Position numbers and translations under genes: made by a program
From: Rhodanobacter_A agri
GTDB lineage: Bacteria; Pseudomonadota; Gammaproteobacteria; Xanthomonadales; Rhodanobacteraceae
DNA: 64,000 nt
Assembly: GCF_044904705.1 (NCBI RefSeq)
Contig: NZ_JADIKL010000009.1
Coordinates: forward strand, 1-64,000
Direction of reading: 5' to 3'
Shown: positions 44,080 to 52,790 of the stretch, one piece after another
How the letters are laid out: each line of letters opens with the position of its first letter
Position numbering within the stretch: the first letter of the stretch is position 1
The notes under the pieces: model-generated
Seen by the model: the letters and a program-made list of their open reading frames with translations, nothing else
What the model was told of the DNA's origin: nothing
Databases searched by the model: none

Positions 44080-44203
44080 GAACCGGGATGACGGAATTCG
44101 AGAGTCGGCATTCGGAAAAGGCGGCGGCGCAGCGCGTTTGCGGTGCATCGGCTTTTGACCAACCCCGGATTTCCCATCCCGCATCCCACGCGCGGAGCGA
44201 GCA

Positions 44204-45487
44204 ATGAAGATCAAACGTTTCGTGGCGCCCGACATGCGCCAGGCCATGCGCGAAGTGCGCGAGGAGCAGGGGCCGGAAGCGGTGATCCTGTCCACGCGCC
44301 GGATGGCCGAGGGCATCGAGGTGATCGCCGCGATCGATTACGACGAGGCACTGGTGCGCGAGGCCGCCAGGCACGGCGCGCCGGTGGTGCCGAAAGCGGA
44401 AGCGAAGGCAGAACCCGCACCCGCACCCGCACCGGTCGCGCCTGCAGCAGCGAAGCCGGCGATCGCGCCGCCCGAGCTGCCGCCGCGCCGCCTGCACCCG
44501 GTCGCGCCGCCCGCCGTCGCGGCCGAGCCGGCGGCGGTGCATCCGCTGATGGAGCGCACCGCGCACGACACCGCGCAGCTGCGCAGCGAACTGGGCGACT
44601 TGCGCGCGATGCTGGAGCTGCAGCTGTCGAGCCTGGCCTGGAACGACATGGAGCGGCGCCAGCCGCTGCGCGCGCGGATCCTGCGCGAGCTGACCCGGCT
44701 CGGCATCGAGGCCGACGTCGCACGCACGCTGGTGGCCGAGCTGCCGGAGAAGATCAACGCGGAACAAGCGCGCTACCTGCCGCTGGGCATGCTTAGCCGC
44801 AGTCTGGCGGTGAGCGGCCGTCACCTGTGCGACGCCGAGCGTGGCGTCATCGCGCTGGTCGGCCCCACCGGCGTGGGCAAGACCACGACCATTGCGAAAC
44901 TCGCTGCGCGGGCGGTGATGCGCCACGGCGCCGAGCGCGTCGCGCTGGTCAGCACCGACCACTACCGCATTGGCGCTGCCGCGCAGCTGGAACACTACGG
45001 GCGCCTGCTCGGCGTGCAGGTCTACCCGGCCTACGACGCGCGCAGCCTGCGCAAAGTGCTGGAGATGCTGCAAGGCCGCCACACCGTGCTGATCGATACC
45101 GCCGGCATGGCCGGCAGCGATCCGCGGCTGGCGCAACAGCTGGAGATCCTCGCCGACGCCGGCGAGCTGCGTTCCTGCCTGGTGCTGGCGGCCAACGCGC
45201 AGACTCCGTCGCTGGAGGAGGCGGTGCTCGCCTATCGTGCGCTGAAGCCGCACGCCTGCATCCTCACCAAGCTGGACGAGGCACCCAGGCTGGGCGGTGC
45301 GCTGTCGGTGCTGATCCGCCACCGGCTGTCGCTGGACTACGTCACCGACGGCCAGCGCGTGCCCGAGGACATCGCCACCGCCGACGCTCGCGTGCTGGTG
45401 TGCCGCGTCGCGCAATCGCTCAAGGGCGAAGCGCCCGACGACAACGTGATGGCCGAACGCTTCGGCCGGGCGGTGGCCGAAGCATGA
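44204..45487 (+). CDS. flhF: Flagellar placement GTPase FlhF, 427 aa
   Basis: SRP-family GTPase that places the flagellum at the pole. The N-terminus MKIKRFVAPDMRQAMREVRE, with EEQGPEAVILSTRRMAEGIE, is diagnostic. A Pro/Ala-rich linker (about 65-115) leads to the NG domain: G1 GPTGVGKTTTIAKLAARAV at about 221, VALVSTDHYRIGAAAQLEHY and the DTAG-like VLIDTAGMAGSDPRL. The next gene, fleN, overlaps by four bases and is its antagonist. Confidence 0.96.
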   Translation: MKIKRFVAPDMRQAMREVREEQGPEAVILSTRRMAEGIEVIAAIDYDEALVREAARHGAPVVPKAEAKAEPAPAPAPVAPAAAKPAIAPPELPPRRLHPVAPPAVAAEPAAVHPLMERTAHDTAQLRSELGDLRAMLELQLSSLAWNDMERRQPLRARILRELTRLGIEADVARTLVAELPEKINAEQARYLPLGMLSRSLAVSGRHLCDAERGVIALVGPTGVGKTTTIAKLAARAVMRHGAERVALVSTDHYRIGAAAQLEHYGRLLGVQVYPAYDARSLRKVLEMLQGRHTVLIDTAGMAGSDPRLAQQLEILADAGELRSCLVLAANAQTPSLEEAVLAYRALKPHACILTKLDEAPRLGGALSVLIRHRLSLDYVTDGQRVPEDIATADARVLVCRVAQSLKGEAPDDNVMAERFGRAVAEA

Positions 45488-46437
45488 ACGGGACGCTCGC
45501 GATGAACCAGGCTTCGGGACTGAAGCAGATGCTGGCCGCGATGGTCGGCCGGCCCGTAGCGGAAGCGGGCGGCGGCCACCAGGCCGAAGGGCTGCGTACC
45601 GCGGTGTCGACCCCGCGCCGGCATTGCCAGACGATCGCGGTGGCCGGCGGCAAGGGCGGCGTCGGCAAGAGCACGGTGGCGGTGAACCTCGGCGTGGCGC
45701 TGGCAGGCGCCGGCCACGAGGTGATGCTGCTGGACGCGGACATCGGGCTGGCGAACGTCGACGTGATGCTCGGCCTCGCCCCGGCGCGCCACATCGGCCA
45801 CCTGCTCGACGGCGAATGCACGCTGGAAGAATTGCTGCTGCCTGCGCCATGCGGCCTGCAGGTGGTGCCCGCCGGCTCCGGCGCGCGCCGGCTGGCGCGG
45901 CTGAGCCACGGCGAGCTGGCGGGGATCATCCGCGCCTTCGACGAACTGGCGCGGCCACCCGAATACCTGCTGGTGGACACAGCCGCGGGACTGTCCGACA
46001 GCGTCACCATGTTCGCCGCCGCCGCCGCGGAGGTGATCCTGGTGGTATGCGACGAGCCGGCCTCGCTGACCGACGCCTACGGCCTGGCCAAGGTGCTCAG
46101 CCGCGACTTCGGCGTGCGCCGCCTGCGCATGGTCGCCAACATGGCGCGCAACGAGGGCGACGCGCGCTTGCTGCACCAGAAGCTGGCGCGGGTCAGCGAC
46201 CGCTTCCTCGACGTGGCGATCGAATTCTGCGGCTGGGTGCCGCACGACGAGCGCCTGCGCCAGGCCATCCGGCGCCAGGCGGCGGTGGTCGAACTGTGGC
46301 CTTCCAGCCCGTCGGCCAGGGCATTCAAGAAATTGGCCGATGCGGTCGATAAGTGGGTCGAGCCCGGGCGCGCGGGTCTCGACCGCATTTCCTTCTTCGG
46401 TGGCCGGACGGCTCCGGTCGGAGGCATGCCGGGATGA
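45484..46437 (+). CDS. fleN: Flagellar number regulator FleN (FlhG), 317 aa
   Basis: MinD/ParA-type ATPase that limits flagellar number by restraining FleQ and FlhF. The activation helix SGLKQMLA lies near residue 12 (QASGLKQMLAAM), as in FlhG. The deviant Walker A KGGVGKST is at about 55-62, then DADIGLANVDVMLGLAP and LLVDTAAGLSDSVTMFAAAA. The ATG at 45484 overlaps the flhF stop; fliA starts inside its last codons. Confidence 0.96.
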   Translation: MNGTLAMNQASGLKQMLAAMVGRPVAEAGGGHQAEGLRTAVSTPRRHCQTIAVAGGKGGVGKSTVAVNLGVALAGAGHEVMLLDADIGLANVDVMLGLAPARHIGHLLDGECTLEELLLPAPCGLQVVPAGSGARRLARLSHGELAGIIRAFDELARPPEYLLVDTAAGLSDSVTMFAAAAAEVILVVCDEPASLTDAYGLAKVLSRDFGVRRLRMVANMARNEGDARLLHQKLARVSDRFLDVAIEFCGWVPHDERLRQAIRRQAAVVELWPSSPSARAFKKLADAVDKWVEPGRAGLDRISFFGGRTAPVGGMPG

Positions 46438-47162
46438 GCGCGGCTTCGGAATATCTGCAACTCTCCCGCGAGAGTGCCGACGAACTGGTACGTCGGCACG
46501 CGCCGCTGGTACGACGGATCGCCTATCACCTGATGGGGCGGTTGCCGGCCAGCGTCGACGTGGGCGACCTGATCCAGGCGGGAATGATCGGTTTGCTGGA
46601 AGCGGCACGCCACTTTGCCCACGACAAGGGCGCCAGCTTCGAGACGTTTGCGGGCATCCGCATTCGTGGCGCGATGCTGGACGAACTGCGCAAGGCCGAC
46701 TGGACGCCGCGCTCGGTGCATCGCAAGACCCGCGAGGTGGCCGAGACGATACGCCAGATCGAGGCCGAGACCGGCGCCGAGGCGGACGACGCCGAGGTGA
46801 TGCGCCGGCTCGGCATCAGCGCGGAGGAGTACCACCAGGTGCTCGCCGACGCGGCCTGCTCGCGCCTGCTCAGCCTCACCGCCTCGGACGATGGCGAAGA
46901 GACCGGCGTGCTCGAAGTGGCAGACGAGAACAGCCTGGCGCCGGACGAAGGCATCGAACACGACGGCATGCGCGAGGCGCTGGTCGAGGCCATCACCGCG
47001 TTGCCCGAGCGCGAGCAGCTGGTGATGTCGCTGTACTACGAGCAGGAATTGAACCTCAAGGAAATCGGTGCCGTGCTCGGCGTGAGCGAGTCGCGGGTGT
47101 GCCAGATCCACGGCCAGGCCGTGATCCGGTTGCGCGCGCAGCTGGCCGGCTGGCGCGACTGA
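46434..47162 (+). CDS. fliA: RNA polymerase sigma-28 factor FliA, 242 aa
   Basis: Sigma factor for late flagellar and chemotaxis genes. Region 2: RHAPLVRRIAYHLMGRLPAS with DLIQAGMIGLLEAA and RIRGAMLDELRKADWTPRSV. Region 4: ITALPEREQLVMSLYYEQEL followed by LKEIGAVLGVSESRVCQIHG. The length of 242 is standard. It overlaps fleN by four bases, so it is probably read from the upstream sigma-54 transcript. FlgM (2203) is its inhibitor, and candidate target promoters lie at 2564, 4686, 4756, 23020, 54674 and 57549. Confidence 0.97.
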   Translation: MSAASEYLQLSRESADELVRRHAPLVRRIAYHLMGRLPASVDVGDLIQAGMIGLLEAARHFAHDKGASFETFAGIRIRGAMLDELRKADWTPRSVHRKTREVAETIRQIEAETGAEADDAEVMRRLGISAEEYHQVLADAACSRLLSLTASDDGEETGVLEVADENSLAPDEGIEHDGMREALVEAITALPEREQLVMSLYYEQELNLKEIGAVLGVSESRVCQIHGQAVIRLRAQLAGWRD

Positions 47163-47222
47163 GCAAACCGCATCCCACCATCCCCGGGGCCGGCCGCCGG
47201 CCCATCGCACGCGGAGCAGACG

Positions 47223-47630
47223 TTGGACAAGAACATGAAAATCCTGGTGGTGGACGATTTCTCCACCATGCGGCGCATCGTCAGGAACCTGCTGGTCGAG
47301 CTGGGTTTCACCAACACCTTGATCCAGGAGGCCGACGACGGCGAGAACGCGCTGGTGATGCTGCGCGGCCAGCCGTTCGACCTGGTGGTGACCGACTGGA
47401 ACATGCCGAACATGACCGGCATCGACCTGCTGCGCGCGATCCGCGCCGAGGCCGCGCTGAAGGGCATGCCGGTGCTGATGGTGACGGCCGAGAACAACCG
47501 CGACCAGATCATCGCCGCCGCCCAGGCCGGCGTGAACGGCTACATCGTCAAGCCGTTCACCGCGGTCACCCTCAAGGAAAAGCTCACCAAGATCTTCGAA
47601 CGGATCGCCGCAGCCGGAGCCAGCGCATGA
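47223..47630 (+). CDS. cheY: Chemotaxis response regulator CheY (system 1), 135 aa
   Basis: Single receiver domain that binds FliM when phosphorylated and reverses the motor. ILVVDDFSTMRRIVRNLL matches E. coli CheY closely; the phosphoacceptor is Asp58 in VVTDWNMPNMTGIDLL, with VLMVTAENN and YIVKPF following. The start is taken as the TTG at 47223, preceded by the same GCACGCGGAGCAGACG leader that precedes flgB; the alternative ATG at 47235 would remove four residues. The stop overlaps cheZ. Confidence 0.94.
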   Translation: MDKNMKILVVDDFSTMRRIVRNLLVELGFTNTLIQEADDGENALVMLRGQPFDLVVTDWNMPNMTGIDLLRAIRAEAALKGMPVLMVTAENNRDQIIAAAQAGVNGYIVKPFTAVTLKEKLTKIFERIAAAGASA

Positions 47631-48268
47631 ACGCCGTCCTTCCCCTTGCCGTCGACGACGGCCTGCCGCCCGAGCTGCGCGACCTGCTGAACAGCCCCGA
47701 AGGCCCCGCCTTCGAGCAGGCGCTGGACACGATGGTGCGCCAGCGCGAGCAGCACCTGTTCCGCGCGCTGGGCCAGCTGGCCCGCGAACTGCACGGCGCC
47801 GTGCGCCGCCTCGGCAGCGAGCTGGCGCAGGAAGGCGTGCCCGGCATCGTCGCCGACGCGCGCCAGCACCTGCAGGACGCGCTGGAGATGAGCGCGAACG
47901 CCGCACACCGAAGCCTCGATTTCGCCGAACGCATGCGGCCGCAGGCCGAGGCGCTGGCACACAACGCCTGGGACGTGCTGCAGCAGGCCGAGGGCGATGA
48001 GCCCGCCGCCGCGCTGGCGCGCGAAGCCGCGGCGTTCGCCGGAAGCTGCCGCGACGGCCTCGCCGACATGGTGCTGGCGCAGTCCTGGCAGGACCTTACC
48101 GGCCAGCGCATCAAGAAGGTCGCCAGCTTCATCGGCACGGTCGAATCCTCGCTGCTGGAACTGGTTCGCCTCACCGGCGCGCTGGCCGGTGTTGAAGCGC
48201 CGGCCGACGTGGCCAAGGTGACCAGCCAGGAGGACGCCGACCGGCTGCTCAGCGAATTCGGTTTCTAA
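47627..48268 (+). CDS. cheZ: CheY-P phosphatase CheZ, 213 aa
   Basis: Dephosphorylates CheY-P to end the signal. A long helical hairpin carries the catalytic segment QSWQDLTGQRIKKVASFI, with Asp156 and Gln160 as the counterparts of the E. coli active-site pair. The C-terminal CheY-binding peptide is present (EDADRLLSEFGF, compare DDLLxSLGF). Start ATG overlaps cheY. A structured repeat begins 5 bp after the stop. Confidence 0.95.
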   Translation: MNAVLPLAVDDGLPPELRDLLNSPEGPAFEQALDTMVRQREQHLFRALGQLARELHGAVRRLGSELAQEGVPGIVADARQHLQDALEMSANAAHRSLDFAERMRPQAEALAHNAWDVLQQAEGDEPAAALAREAAAFAGSCRDGLADMVLAQSWQDLTGQRIKKVASFIGTVESSLLELVRLTGALAGVEAPADVAKVTSQEDADRLLSEFGF

Positions 48269-48273
48269 TAGCA

Positions 48274-48541
48274 AGAGCCTGCTTATGCTCCCCAAGCACT
48301 CCGCGTTGTCATCGAGTGGCCGCCAGGTGGTAGTGCGTGGCGCAGCGCCTGCCTGGCTGGCAGGTCAAGCCGCGCGCTGCCGCATGGCGGCCACTCGATG
48401 GCAACCCGCAGGGCCGGGTCTGTTTGCCCGCATGCCTGCGTCATCGCTCAGTCGTGGACCGACGTCCACTCCTTCGTTCTTCCTTGGCCTGCGCGCAAAC
48501 AGCTCCCGGCGCGGGGCGCTTGGGGAGCATAAGCAGGCTCT
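48274..48541. repeat. Structured inverted-repeat element, copy 2 (long form)
   Basis: Fills the cheZ-cheA gap. Outer arms (48274-48304 and about 48511-48541) are 31-nt inverted repeats, AGAGCCTGCTTATGCTCCCC at the left end, with only two imperfect positions. The side stem (CATCGAGTGGCCGCCAGG and its partner CCACTCGATG region), the GTCTGTTT/AAACAG stem and the central hairpin are conserved with copy 1. Where copy 2 differs from copy 1 within the arms, the opposite arm usually carries the complementary change. The right arm includes AGCAGG, 7 bp before the cheA ATG. Confidence 0.85.
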
Positions 48542-48544
48542 ACG

Positions 48545-50524
48545 ATGAACGCGGATTTCGACAACGAGCTGCGCCAGGATTTTCTGGTCGAGGCCGGCGA
48601 ACTCGTCGAGCGCCTCGGCGAGCAGCTGGTCGGGCTGGAAGCGGCGCCGGGCGACAGCGAGCTGCTGAATGCCGTGTTCCGCGCCTTCCACACGGTCAAG
48701 GGCGGCGCCGGTTTCCTCGCGCTGGAGCCGATGGTGCTGCTGTGCCATCACGCCGAGGACTTGCTCAACGAGGCGCGCAACGGCGCCGTGCTGCTCGATG
48801 CCGGCTACATGGATGCGCTGCTGCAGACGCTGGACCTGCTCGGCGAGATGATGGCCGCGCTCGGCGCCGGCGCGCCGCTGGCGATGCCGCCGGCGGCGTT
48901 GCTGCAGACGCTGCTACCGCGCGGAGCGGCGGTCGTTGCGGCGCCCGCGCCGGCGGCCGTGCCGGTGCCATCGTCCGAACCCGTTGGCAGCACTATCGAC
49001 GACAGCGAGTTCGAAGCCCTGTTGGACAGCTTGTATGGCAGCGCCGTGCCGGGTACGGTCGAGCCCGCTCCGCTGCCGCCCGCCAAGTCGGCGACGATCG
49101 GCGACGACGAATTCGAGGCGCTGCTGGACACGCTGCACGGCAGCGCCGCGCCGGGTACGGTCGAACCCGCGCCGTTGCCGCCGGCCAAGTCGGCGACGAT
49201 AGACGACGACGAATTCGAAGCCCTGCTGGATACGCTGCACGGCAAGGGCGGCCAGCCCGGCGCGGCGGCCGTGCCGGTGGCAGCACCCGCGCCGGCTCCG
49301 GCGAATGCCGCCGCACCCGCGCCGGCTGCGCGTCCCGCTGCGCCAGTCGCCGAGAACACCGTGCGCGTGGATACCACGCGACTGGACGTGCTGGTCAACC
49401 ACGCCGGCGAACTGGTGCTGGCGCGCAACCGCCTGCTCAGCCTCGCCGCGCGCCTCGGCAGCGAGATGCTGACGGAGGCGGCCGGCGAGCTGGACCGGAT
49501 CACCGACGAGTTGCAAGGCGCGGTGATGGGCATGCGCATGCAGCCGGTGGGCCGCTTGTTCCAGCGCTTCCCGCGCATCGTGCGCGACCTCGCCCGCCAG
49601 CTCGGCAAAGAGGTCGAACTGGTGCTGGAAGGCGAGGGCACCGACCTCGACCGCAGCCTGGTCGAGGCGCTGGCCGATCCGCTGATCCACCTGCTGCGCA
49701 ACGCGCTGGACCACGGCCTGGAGCCGCCTGACGCGCGCGAGCGTGCGGGCAAGCCGCGCAAGGGCCGGGTATGCCTGTCGGCCAGCCAGCGCGGCGAGCG
49801 CATCGTGATCGCGGTGCGCGACGACGGCCGCGGCATGGACCCGGAAATCCTGCGCCGCAAAGCGGTGGAGAAGGGTGTGATCGACGCGGCGCAGGCCGCG
49901 CGGCTCAACGAGGCCGAGTGCTACGAACTGATCTTCCGCCCTGGCTTCAGCACCGCCGCCACGGTGTCGGACGTTTCCGGCCGCGGCGTCGGCATGGACG
50001 TGGTGAAGACCCGTGTGGCCGAACTCGGCGGCACCTTGCAGGTGCATTCGCGCCTGGGCCACGGCAGCGAGCTGGAACTGGCGGTGCCGCTCACCCTGGC
50101 GGTGCTGCGCGTGCTGATGGTGCGCGTGGGCGGCCGGTTGCTCGCGCTGCCGCTGGGCAACGTGGAGGAGGTGTTCGAGCTCGCCGCGGGCCAGGACTGC
50201 CTGCTCGACGGACGCCTGGTCGCCCGCCATCGCGGTCGCGCGCTGCCGCTGGTCGACATGGTCGACTGGACCGGCGTGGCGGCCGAGGCGGTGCGCCACG
50301 TGGCGGTGCTGCACATCGGCCACCAGCGGCTGGGCTGCCTGGTGCACGAGGTGCTCGGCCGCGAGGACGTCATCGTCAAACCGCTCGGCCACTTGTTCGA
50401 CGGCGTGCCGGGCGTCGCCGGCGCTACCGTCACCGGTGACGGACGGCTGGCCCTGGTGATGGACCTGGCCGGCCTGGCCGACGGCGCCGCGCAATCTCCT
50501 CTCCCCCTGGCACGGACCGGCTGA
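48545..50524 (+). CDS. cheA: Chemotaxis histidine kinase CheA (system 1), 659 aa
   Basis: Kinase of the flagellar chemotaxis array. P1 (1-105) has the phosphorylated His49 in RAFHTVKGGAGFL. The linker holds three 34-residue tandem repeats (150-183, 184-217, 218 on), each beginning with DDxEFEALLDxLxG and ending PGTVEPAPLPPAKSA. No ordinary P2 domain is visible. P3 (about 275-335), the ATPase P4 (LLRNALDHGLEPP, RDDGRGMDPEILRRKA, GRGVGMDVVKTRVAELGG) and the CheW-like P5 follow. The ribosome site AGCAGG lies in the right arm of the upstream repeat, 3 bp of which separates the element from the ATG. Confidence 0.95.
   Translation: MNADFDNELRQDFLVEAGELVERLGEQLVGLEAAPGDSELLNAVFRAFHTVKGGAGFLALEPMVLLCHHAEDLLNEARNGAVLLDAGYMDALLQTLDLLGEMMAALGAGAPLAMPPAALLQTLLPRGAAVVAAPAPAAVPVPSSEPVGSTIDDSEFEALLDSLYGSAVPGTVEPAPLPPAKSATIGDDEFEALLDTLHGSAAPGTVEPAPLPPAKSATIDDDEFEALLDTLHGKGGQPGAAAVPVAAPAPAPANAAAPAPAARPAAPVAENTVRVDTTRLDVLVNHAGELVLARNRLLSLAARLGSEMLTEAAGELDRITDELQGAVMGMRMQPVGRLFQRFPRIVRDLARQLGKEVELVLEGEGTDLDRSLVEALADPLIHLLRNALDHGLEPPDARERAGKPRKGRVCLSASQRGERIVIAVRDDGRGMDPEILRRKAVEKGVIDAAQAARLNEAECYELIFRPGFSTAATVSDVSGRGVGMDVVKTRVAELGGTLQVHSRLGHGSELELAVPLTLAVLRVLMVRVGGRLLALPLGNVEEVFELAAGQDCLLDGRLVARHRGRALPLVDMVDWTGVAAEAVRHVAVLHIGHQRLGCLVHEVLGREDVIVKPLGHLFDGVPGVAGATVTGDGRLALVMDLAGLADGAAQSPLPLARTG
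48992..49243 (+). repeat. 102-bp tandem repeat inside cheA
   Basis: Two full units (48992-49093, 49094-49195) and a partial third (49196 to about 49243) encode residues 150-233 of CheA. Units 1 and 2 differ at few amino-acid positions (for example SLYGSAV against TLHGSAA). The period is a multiple of three, so copy-number change would keep the frame. Confidence 0.85.
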
Positions 50525-50528
50525 CGTC

Positions 50529-51269
50529 ATGGATCTGATCAGCATCATCGGCACGATCCTGGCCTTCGTGGTCATCATCGTCGGCACCATCCTGAAGGGC
50601 TCCTCGCTGGACGCGCTGTGGAATCCCGCGGCGTTCGTGATCGTGTTCCTCGGCACGCTGGCCGCGCTGCTGGTGCAGAACCACGGCAAGGTGCTCAAGC
50701 ACGCGTTGAAGATGATGGCGATGGTCTACCGTCCGCCGCAGCACCGCCCGGCCGACCTGATCAGCCGCATCGTGGGCTGGAGCGAGATCTCGCGCCGGCA
50801 AGGCCTGCTCGGGCTGGAACCGCAGATCGAGGCCGAGCCCGATCCGTTCGTCAGCAAGGGCTTGCAGCTGCTGGTCGACGGAGGCGAGCCGGAGGCGATC
50901 CGCGGCGTGCTGGAGGTGGACCTGGAAACGCGCGAAGCGATCGATCTGGCCGGCGCCAAGGTATTCGAGATGGCCGGCATCTATTCGCCCACGCTGGGCA
51001 TCATCGGCGCGGTGATGGGCTTGATGGCGGTGATGCAGAACCTTGCCGATCCGTCCAAGCTCGGCCACGGTATCGCGGCGGCTTTCGTCGCCACCATCTA
51101 CGGCGTGGCGCTGGCCAACCTGTTCATGCTGCCGATGTCCGCACGGCTGAAGAGCCTGATCAACAAGCAGACCCGGATGCGCGAGATCCTGATCGAAGGC
51201 CTGGTGTCGATCGCCCAGGGCGACAACCCGCGTCAGATCGAATCGCGCCTGCAGGGCTACGTGGCATGA
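50529..51269 (+). CDS. motC: Flagellar motor stator protein MotC (MotA family), 246 aa
   Basis: Proton-channel stator subunit. Four membrane segments: the first (ISIIGTILAFVVIIVGTI) and second near the N-terminus, the third and fourth in GIYSPTLGIIGAVMGLMAVM and AAAFVATIYGVALANLFMLP, which hold the conserved prolines of the channel. The cytosolic loop between is charged, as needed for contact with FliG. It starts 4 bp after cheA and overlaps motD. Confidence 0.94.
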   Translation: MDLISIIGTILAFVVIIVGTILKGSSLDALWNPAAFVIVFLGTLAALLVQNHGKVLKHALKMMAMVYRPPQHRPADLISRIVGWSEISRRQGLLGLEPQIEAEPDPFVSKGLQLLVDGGEPEAIRGVLEVDLETREAIDLAGAKVFEMAGIYSPTLGIIGAVMGLMAVMQNLADPSKLGHGIAAAFVATIYGVALANLFMLPMSARLKSLINKQTRMREILIEGLVSIAQGDNPRQIESRLQGYVA

Positions 51270-52282
51270 AGCGGCACAAGCACGAGGACCACGTGAACCA
51301 CGAGGCGTGGGCGATCCCCTATGCCGACCTGATGACGTTGCTGCTGGCGTTCTTCGTGGTGATGTACGCCGTCTCGGTGGTCAACGAGGGCAAGTTCCGG
51401 GTGATGTCCGAATCGCTGATCGAGGCGTTCAACGGCTCCAGCCACGCCATCGCGCCGTTGCCGCCGACCCGCGTCCGCCCGCACAACATCAATCCCGCGA
51501 TCGCCGCGCCGGCCGGGCAGTCGGGTGCTTCGGTGGTGCCGATCGCCGTGCCGATCCCGCCGCATCCGGTGGCGATGCAAGGCGGCGATGGGCGCAACAT
51601 CGCCCATCAGGCCGGGTCGGCGAACCTCGGGCGCATCGAGGCCGAGGTGCGCAAGGCGTTGCAATCGCTGATCGACCGCAAGCAAGTGGCGGTGCGCAAC
51701 AAGGAACACTGGCTGGAGATCGAGATCCGCACCGACATCCTGTTTCCCAGCGGCGTGGCGCAGCTGTCCACGCCAGCGCAGGGCGTGCTGCACAACCTGG
51801 CCTCGGTGTTGGCGGGATTCGGCAATTCGCTGCGGGTCGAGGGTTTCACCGACGACGTGCCGATCAACACCGCGCTGTATCCCTCGAACTGGGAACTGTC
51901 GGCGGCGCGCGCGGGCAGCGTAGCGCGCCTGTTCGTCGGCAGCGGCATCGCCGCGGACCGGCTCGGCATCATCGGCTGGGGCGAGGTGCATCCGGTGGCC
52001 GACAACGACACCGCGGCAGGCCGCAACGAGAACCGTCGCGTGCTGGTGGTGGTGATGGGCGATGGCTCGGCGCCCACGCGCGAGCACAGCGACATCGGCG
52101 AACTGGGCCAGCACAGCGGCATCGCCGAAGCCCCGGTGCCCGGCGTGCTGCCCACCGTGCAGGTGATCGAGTCCTTGCATCCGGCCGCGCCGGCGGGCGA
52201 GGCAGCGAAGCGCGCACCCGCCAGGGTCGCCAAGGCCGCGGCGGACACGGCGGTACCCGGCACCGCGAGGGCCATGCCATGA
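51266..52282 (+). CDS. motD: Flagellar motor stator protein MotD (MotB family), 338 aa
   Basis: Stator subunit that anchors to peptidoglycan. One membrane helix (about 18-38) carries the proton-binding Asp21 in YADLMTLLLAFFVVMYAV, and an N-terminal His-rich basic tail precedes it. The periplasmic OmpA-like domain (about 145-275) shows RVEGFTDDVPINT, NWELSAARAGSVARLF and GRNENRRVLVVV. A long Ala/Pro-rich C-terminal tail (275-338) is extra. The ATG at 51266 overlaps motC. Confidence 0.95.
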   Translation: MKRHKHEDHVNHEAWAIPYADLMTLLLAFFVVMYAVSVVNEGKFRVMSESLIEAFNGSSHAIAPLPPTRVRPHNINPAIAAPAGQSGASVVPIAVPIPPHPVAMQGGDGRNIAHQAGSANLGRIEAEVRKALQSLIDRKQVAVRNKEHWLEIEIRTDILFPSGVAQLSTPAQGVLHNLASVLAGFGNSLRVEGFTDDVPINTALYPSNWELSAARAGSVARLFVGSGIAADRLGIIGWGEVHPVADNDTAAGRNENRRVLVVVMGDGSAPTREHSDIGELGQHSGIAEAPVPGVLPTVQVIESLHPAAPAGEAAKRAPARVAKAAADTAVPGTARAMP

Positions 52283-52310
52283 CCCGCTGCGACGATCCGG
52301 GAGACTTCGC

Positions 52311-52790
52311 ATGAACGCTCTTGCCGACGGCAATGCGCCGAAGGATCGCCACTGGCTGTCGTTCCGGATCGGCACGCAGCTGTATGCCGCGCGGCTGGCC
52401 GACGTCAGCGAAGTGATCCGCGACGATGAGCTGACACCGGTGCCCGGCGCCGCCCACGACTTGCTTGGCGTGCGGCACCTGCGCGGACGCATCGTGCCGG
52501 TGATGGATGGCCGGCGGCGGCTCGGGTTGCCGGCGCAGCCTGTGGCCGATCCGCTCGCAGTGCGCATCGTGATGCTGGCGCATGCCGGCAGGCCGCTTGG
52601 CCTCAAGGTCGACGCGGTCGGCGAACTGTTGTGCAGCGACGGGCTGGAAATCGCACCGCCGCCGCCGGGGCGGGCCAGCCGCGACGATGATCCGGTCAGC
52701 GGCGTGCTGCCGTGGCGGGAGGGCTTCGTGGCCTTGCTCGACGCCGGCCGCCTTTACCGGTTGGACGAGGAAGACGGCGATGCGACTTGA
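52311..52790 (+). CDS. cheW: CheW-family coupling protein (system 1), 159 aa
   Basis: Adapter that links receptors to CheA. Core signatures: HWLSFRIGTQLYAARLADVS, EVIRDDELTPVPGAAHDLLG, then VRHLRGRIVPVMDGRRRLGL, and the final FVALLDAGRLYRL. It stands at the end of the flagellar che unit after motD; in Pseudomonas and Xanthomonas a ParA-type gene usually precedes it, but none is present here. It overlaps the next gene by 11 bp. Confidence 0.93.
   Translation: MNALADGNAPKDRHWLSFRIGTQLYAARLADVSEVIRDDELTPVPGAAHDLLGVRHLRGRIVPVMDGRRRLGLPAQPVADPLAVRIVMLAHAGRPLGLKVDAVGELLCSDGLEIAPPPPGRASRDDDPVSGVLPWREGFVALLDAGRLYRLDEEDGDAT

Noticed and set aside
44080..44203. A separate promoter before flhF
   Set aside because: Neither a GG-N10-GC sigma-54 pattern with TGGC nor a TAAA-N15-GCCGATAA pattern could be found, and a sigma-70 site could not be chosen reliably.
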